Shown here: positions 18,055 to 18,943 of the stretch, one piece after another
How positions within the stretch are numbered: the first letter of the stretch is position 1
How the letters are laid out: each line of letters opens with the position of its first letter
Assembly: GCA_001632425.1 (NCBI GenBank)
Contig: KV425627.1
Span: 75,103 to 94,045, forward strand
DNA length: 18,943 nucleotides
From: Neolentinus lepideus HHB14362 ss-1
Taxonomy: Eukaryota; Basidiomycota; Agaricomycetes; Gloeophyllales; Gloeophyllaceae
Reading direction: 5' to 3'
The notes under the pieces: model-generated
Database searches by the model: none
What the model saw: the letters and a program-made list of their open reading frames with translations, nothing else
What the model was told of the DNA's origin: nothing
Translations under genes and position numbers: made by a program

Positions 18055-18943
18055 AGAATGCCTAGATGGTTGTTTTCCTTGGCTATTGAAATATTTATGA
18101 CCAAATTACCGGTGGATTTTTATTTGTGATGTGACTACATTGTGACAGCAATGATGCAATCACAGTGCAGCGCTTCGAAAATTGCTGATGGTCCAGCTGA
18201 CAGGACAGCTACAGGGACATAGTGTCCTTTTTTTGCACCTCTGCAAAAAAGGACACCTGTTTTGCCCACTGTGTCAGGTTGTTAGTCCAAACAGTCCGAA
18301 AATGATCCGAAAATGTCAGAGAAGCTGTTTGCTATTCGAATGTGATACTATGCAGCCTTTGGTGTGACTGGGATATGATCTAGGGCTGAGTGGGTATACT
18401 CTAGGCTATATGTTGGCATGTTTCCAGTGCAGTAGGTATACTGGCTGTAGTAGGGTATCAATAAATGCATGATTTTGAGGTCAATCAGTACTGGGTCACT
18501 GAATAATGGCCCAAATGGTCCCAGACTCAGTCAGTATACTCTGATACACTAGTATACACTAGGAGGAGTGATATTGACCACCAGAACCAAAAGTGGTAGC
18601 TGGGGAGAGGCTGCAGAGGGGTTACTACCCAAAAGCGGTAAGTAGCCACCTGCTCATCAGAATCTCTTGGTGTCTTAAGTAAACCTGTAGCCCTATATTG
18701 GGTGACCATATTCCCAAAAAAGGCAAGTTATGTGGTGAGGTACTAGTGTGGGAAAACACGAAAAAGTGTTTTAAACACAGTGCATGAAAAAATACTTTTG
18801 GTAGTTTTGGGTACCCATAGATAGCTGGTAGCTGATATAAATGGATGGGACAAGTCCCATATCTATAGCTCTAATGGCTGAGGTGCTACAACCATGACAA
18901 ATCTGATCCAGATAGAGAAATGGACCACACCAGTGGAAAGAGG
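18055..18943 (-). repeat. Right arm of the long inverted repeat (at least 0.89 kb)
   Basis: Its reverse complement matches 14906-15765. It is still matching at the last base of the window, so the arm continues outside. The region 18265-18400 differs most from its partner. Confidence 0.9.
18222..18256. repeat. 35-bp hairpin in the right arm
   Basis: GTGTCCTTTTTTTGCA, a CCTC spacer, then TGCAAAAAAGGACAC: the exact reverse-complement counterpart of 15568-15602. The stem is kept in both arms. Confidence 0.85.

Larger units (their letters stand above)
14906..18943. mobile_element. Candidate long-inverted-repeat transposon with a spliced cargo gene (truncated by window)
   Basis: Two arms of about 0.86 and 0.89 kb in opposite orientation flank a 2.3-kb core containing one gene remnant. 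The arms are more alike than decayed repeats elsewhere in the window, suggesting recent insertion or gene conversion. No transposase motif (DDE triad, HUH or tyrosine recombinase signature) was recognised in the core, so the element may be non-autonomous or the cargo may itself be an unrecognised mobility protein. The outer ends and any target duplication are not visible. Two opposite solo repeats flanking a chromosomal gene is the main alternative. Confidence 0.6.

Noticed and set aside
1..18943. CRISPR array, tRNA, rRNA or bacterial defence system
   Set aside because: No regularly spaced short repeats, no cloverleaf-like sequence and no prokaryotic gene organisation were seen.

Overview
The window looks like a transposon graveyard from a fungal nuclear genome, most likely a mushroom-forming basidiomycete. 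Three things point that way: the Ty3/gypsy polyprotein is of the type I know from agaricomycetes (from memory, not searched), the only plausible spliced gene has introns of 52 and 54 nt, and there is no bacterial operon structure or Shine-Dalgarno pattern. I see no intact cellular gene and no tRNA or rRNA. Nearly everything is mobile DNA, nested and decayed.

Layout. Positions 1-82 and 14263-14344 are inverted copies of each other and bracket the first 14.3 kb. Inside are three copies of a 1.3-kb LTR-like element (TGATA...TATCA): copy A at 100-1413 (reverse), copy B at 2044-3328 and copy C at 9176-10487 (both forward). A 295-bp direct repeat lies at 1414-1709 and 12079-12373. A 203-bp inverted pair (1710-1912 / 3329-3531) flanks copy B. 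A Ty3/gypsy retrotransposon runs from about 3329 to 11688, ordered gag, protease, reverse transcriptase, RNase H, [copy C inserted], integrase. A different-looking 302-bp LTR follows at 11689-11990. Positions 12757-14168 hold a broken reading frame of unknown family.

From 14345 onward the landscape changes. AT-rich DNA with a 121-bp tandem repeat leads into the second main structure. Two inverted arms of about 0.86-0.89 kb (14906-15765 and 18055-18943, the right one cut by the window end) enclose about 2.3 kb. That core holds a spliced but frameshifted gene (16018-17947) encoding a coiled-coil and acid-tailed protein. Each arm carries a near-perfect 35-bp hairpin. This is the best candidate for an undescribed mobile element here.

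Mutation pattern. The gypsy element has 22 in-frame stops that I located; 21 are TGA, one is TAA and none is TAG. Several fall where relatives carry arginine, fitting CGA to TGA. The repeat pairs differ mostly by CG/TG/CA exchanges. The sequence therefore records decay focused on CpG sites, and not the CpA-directed decay of Neurospora-type RIP. All comparisons were done by eye.
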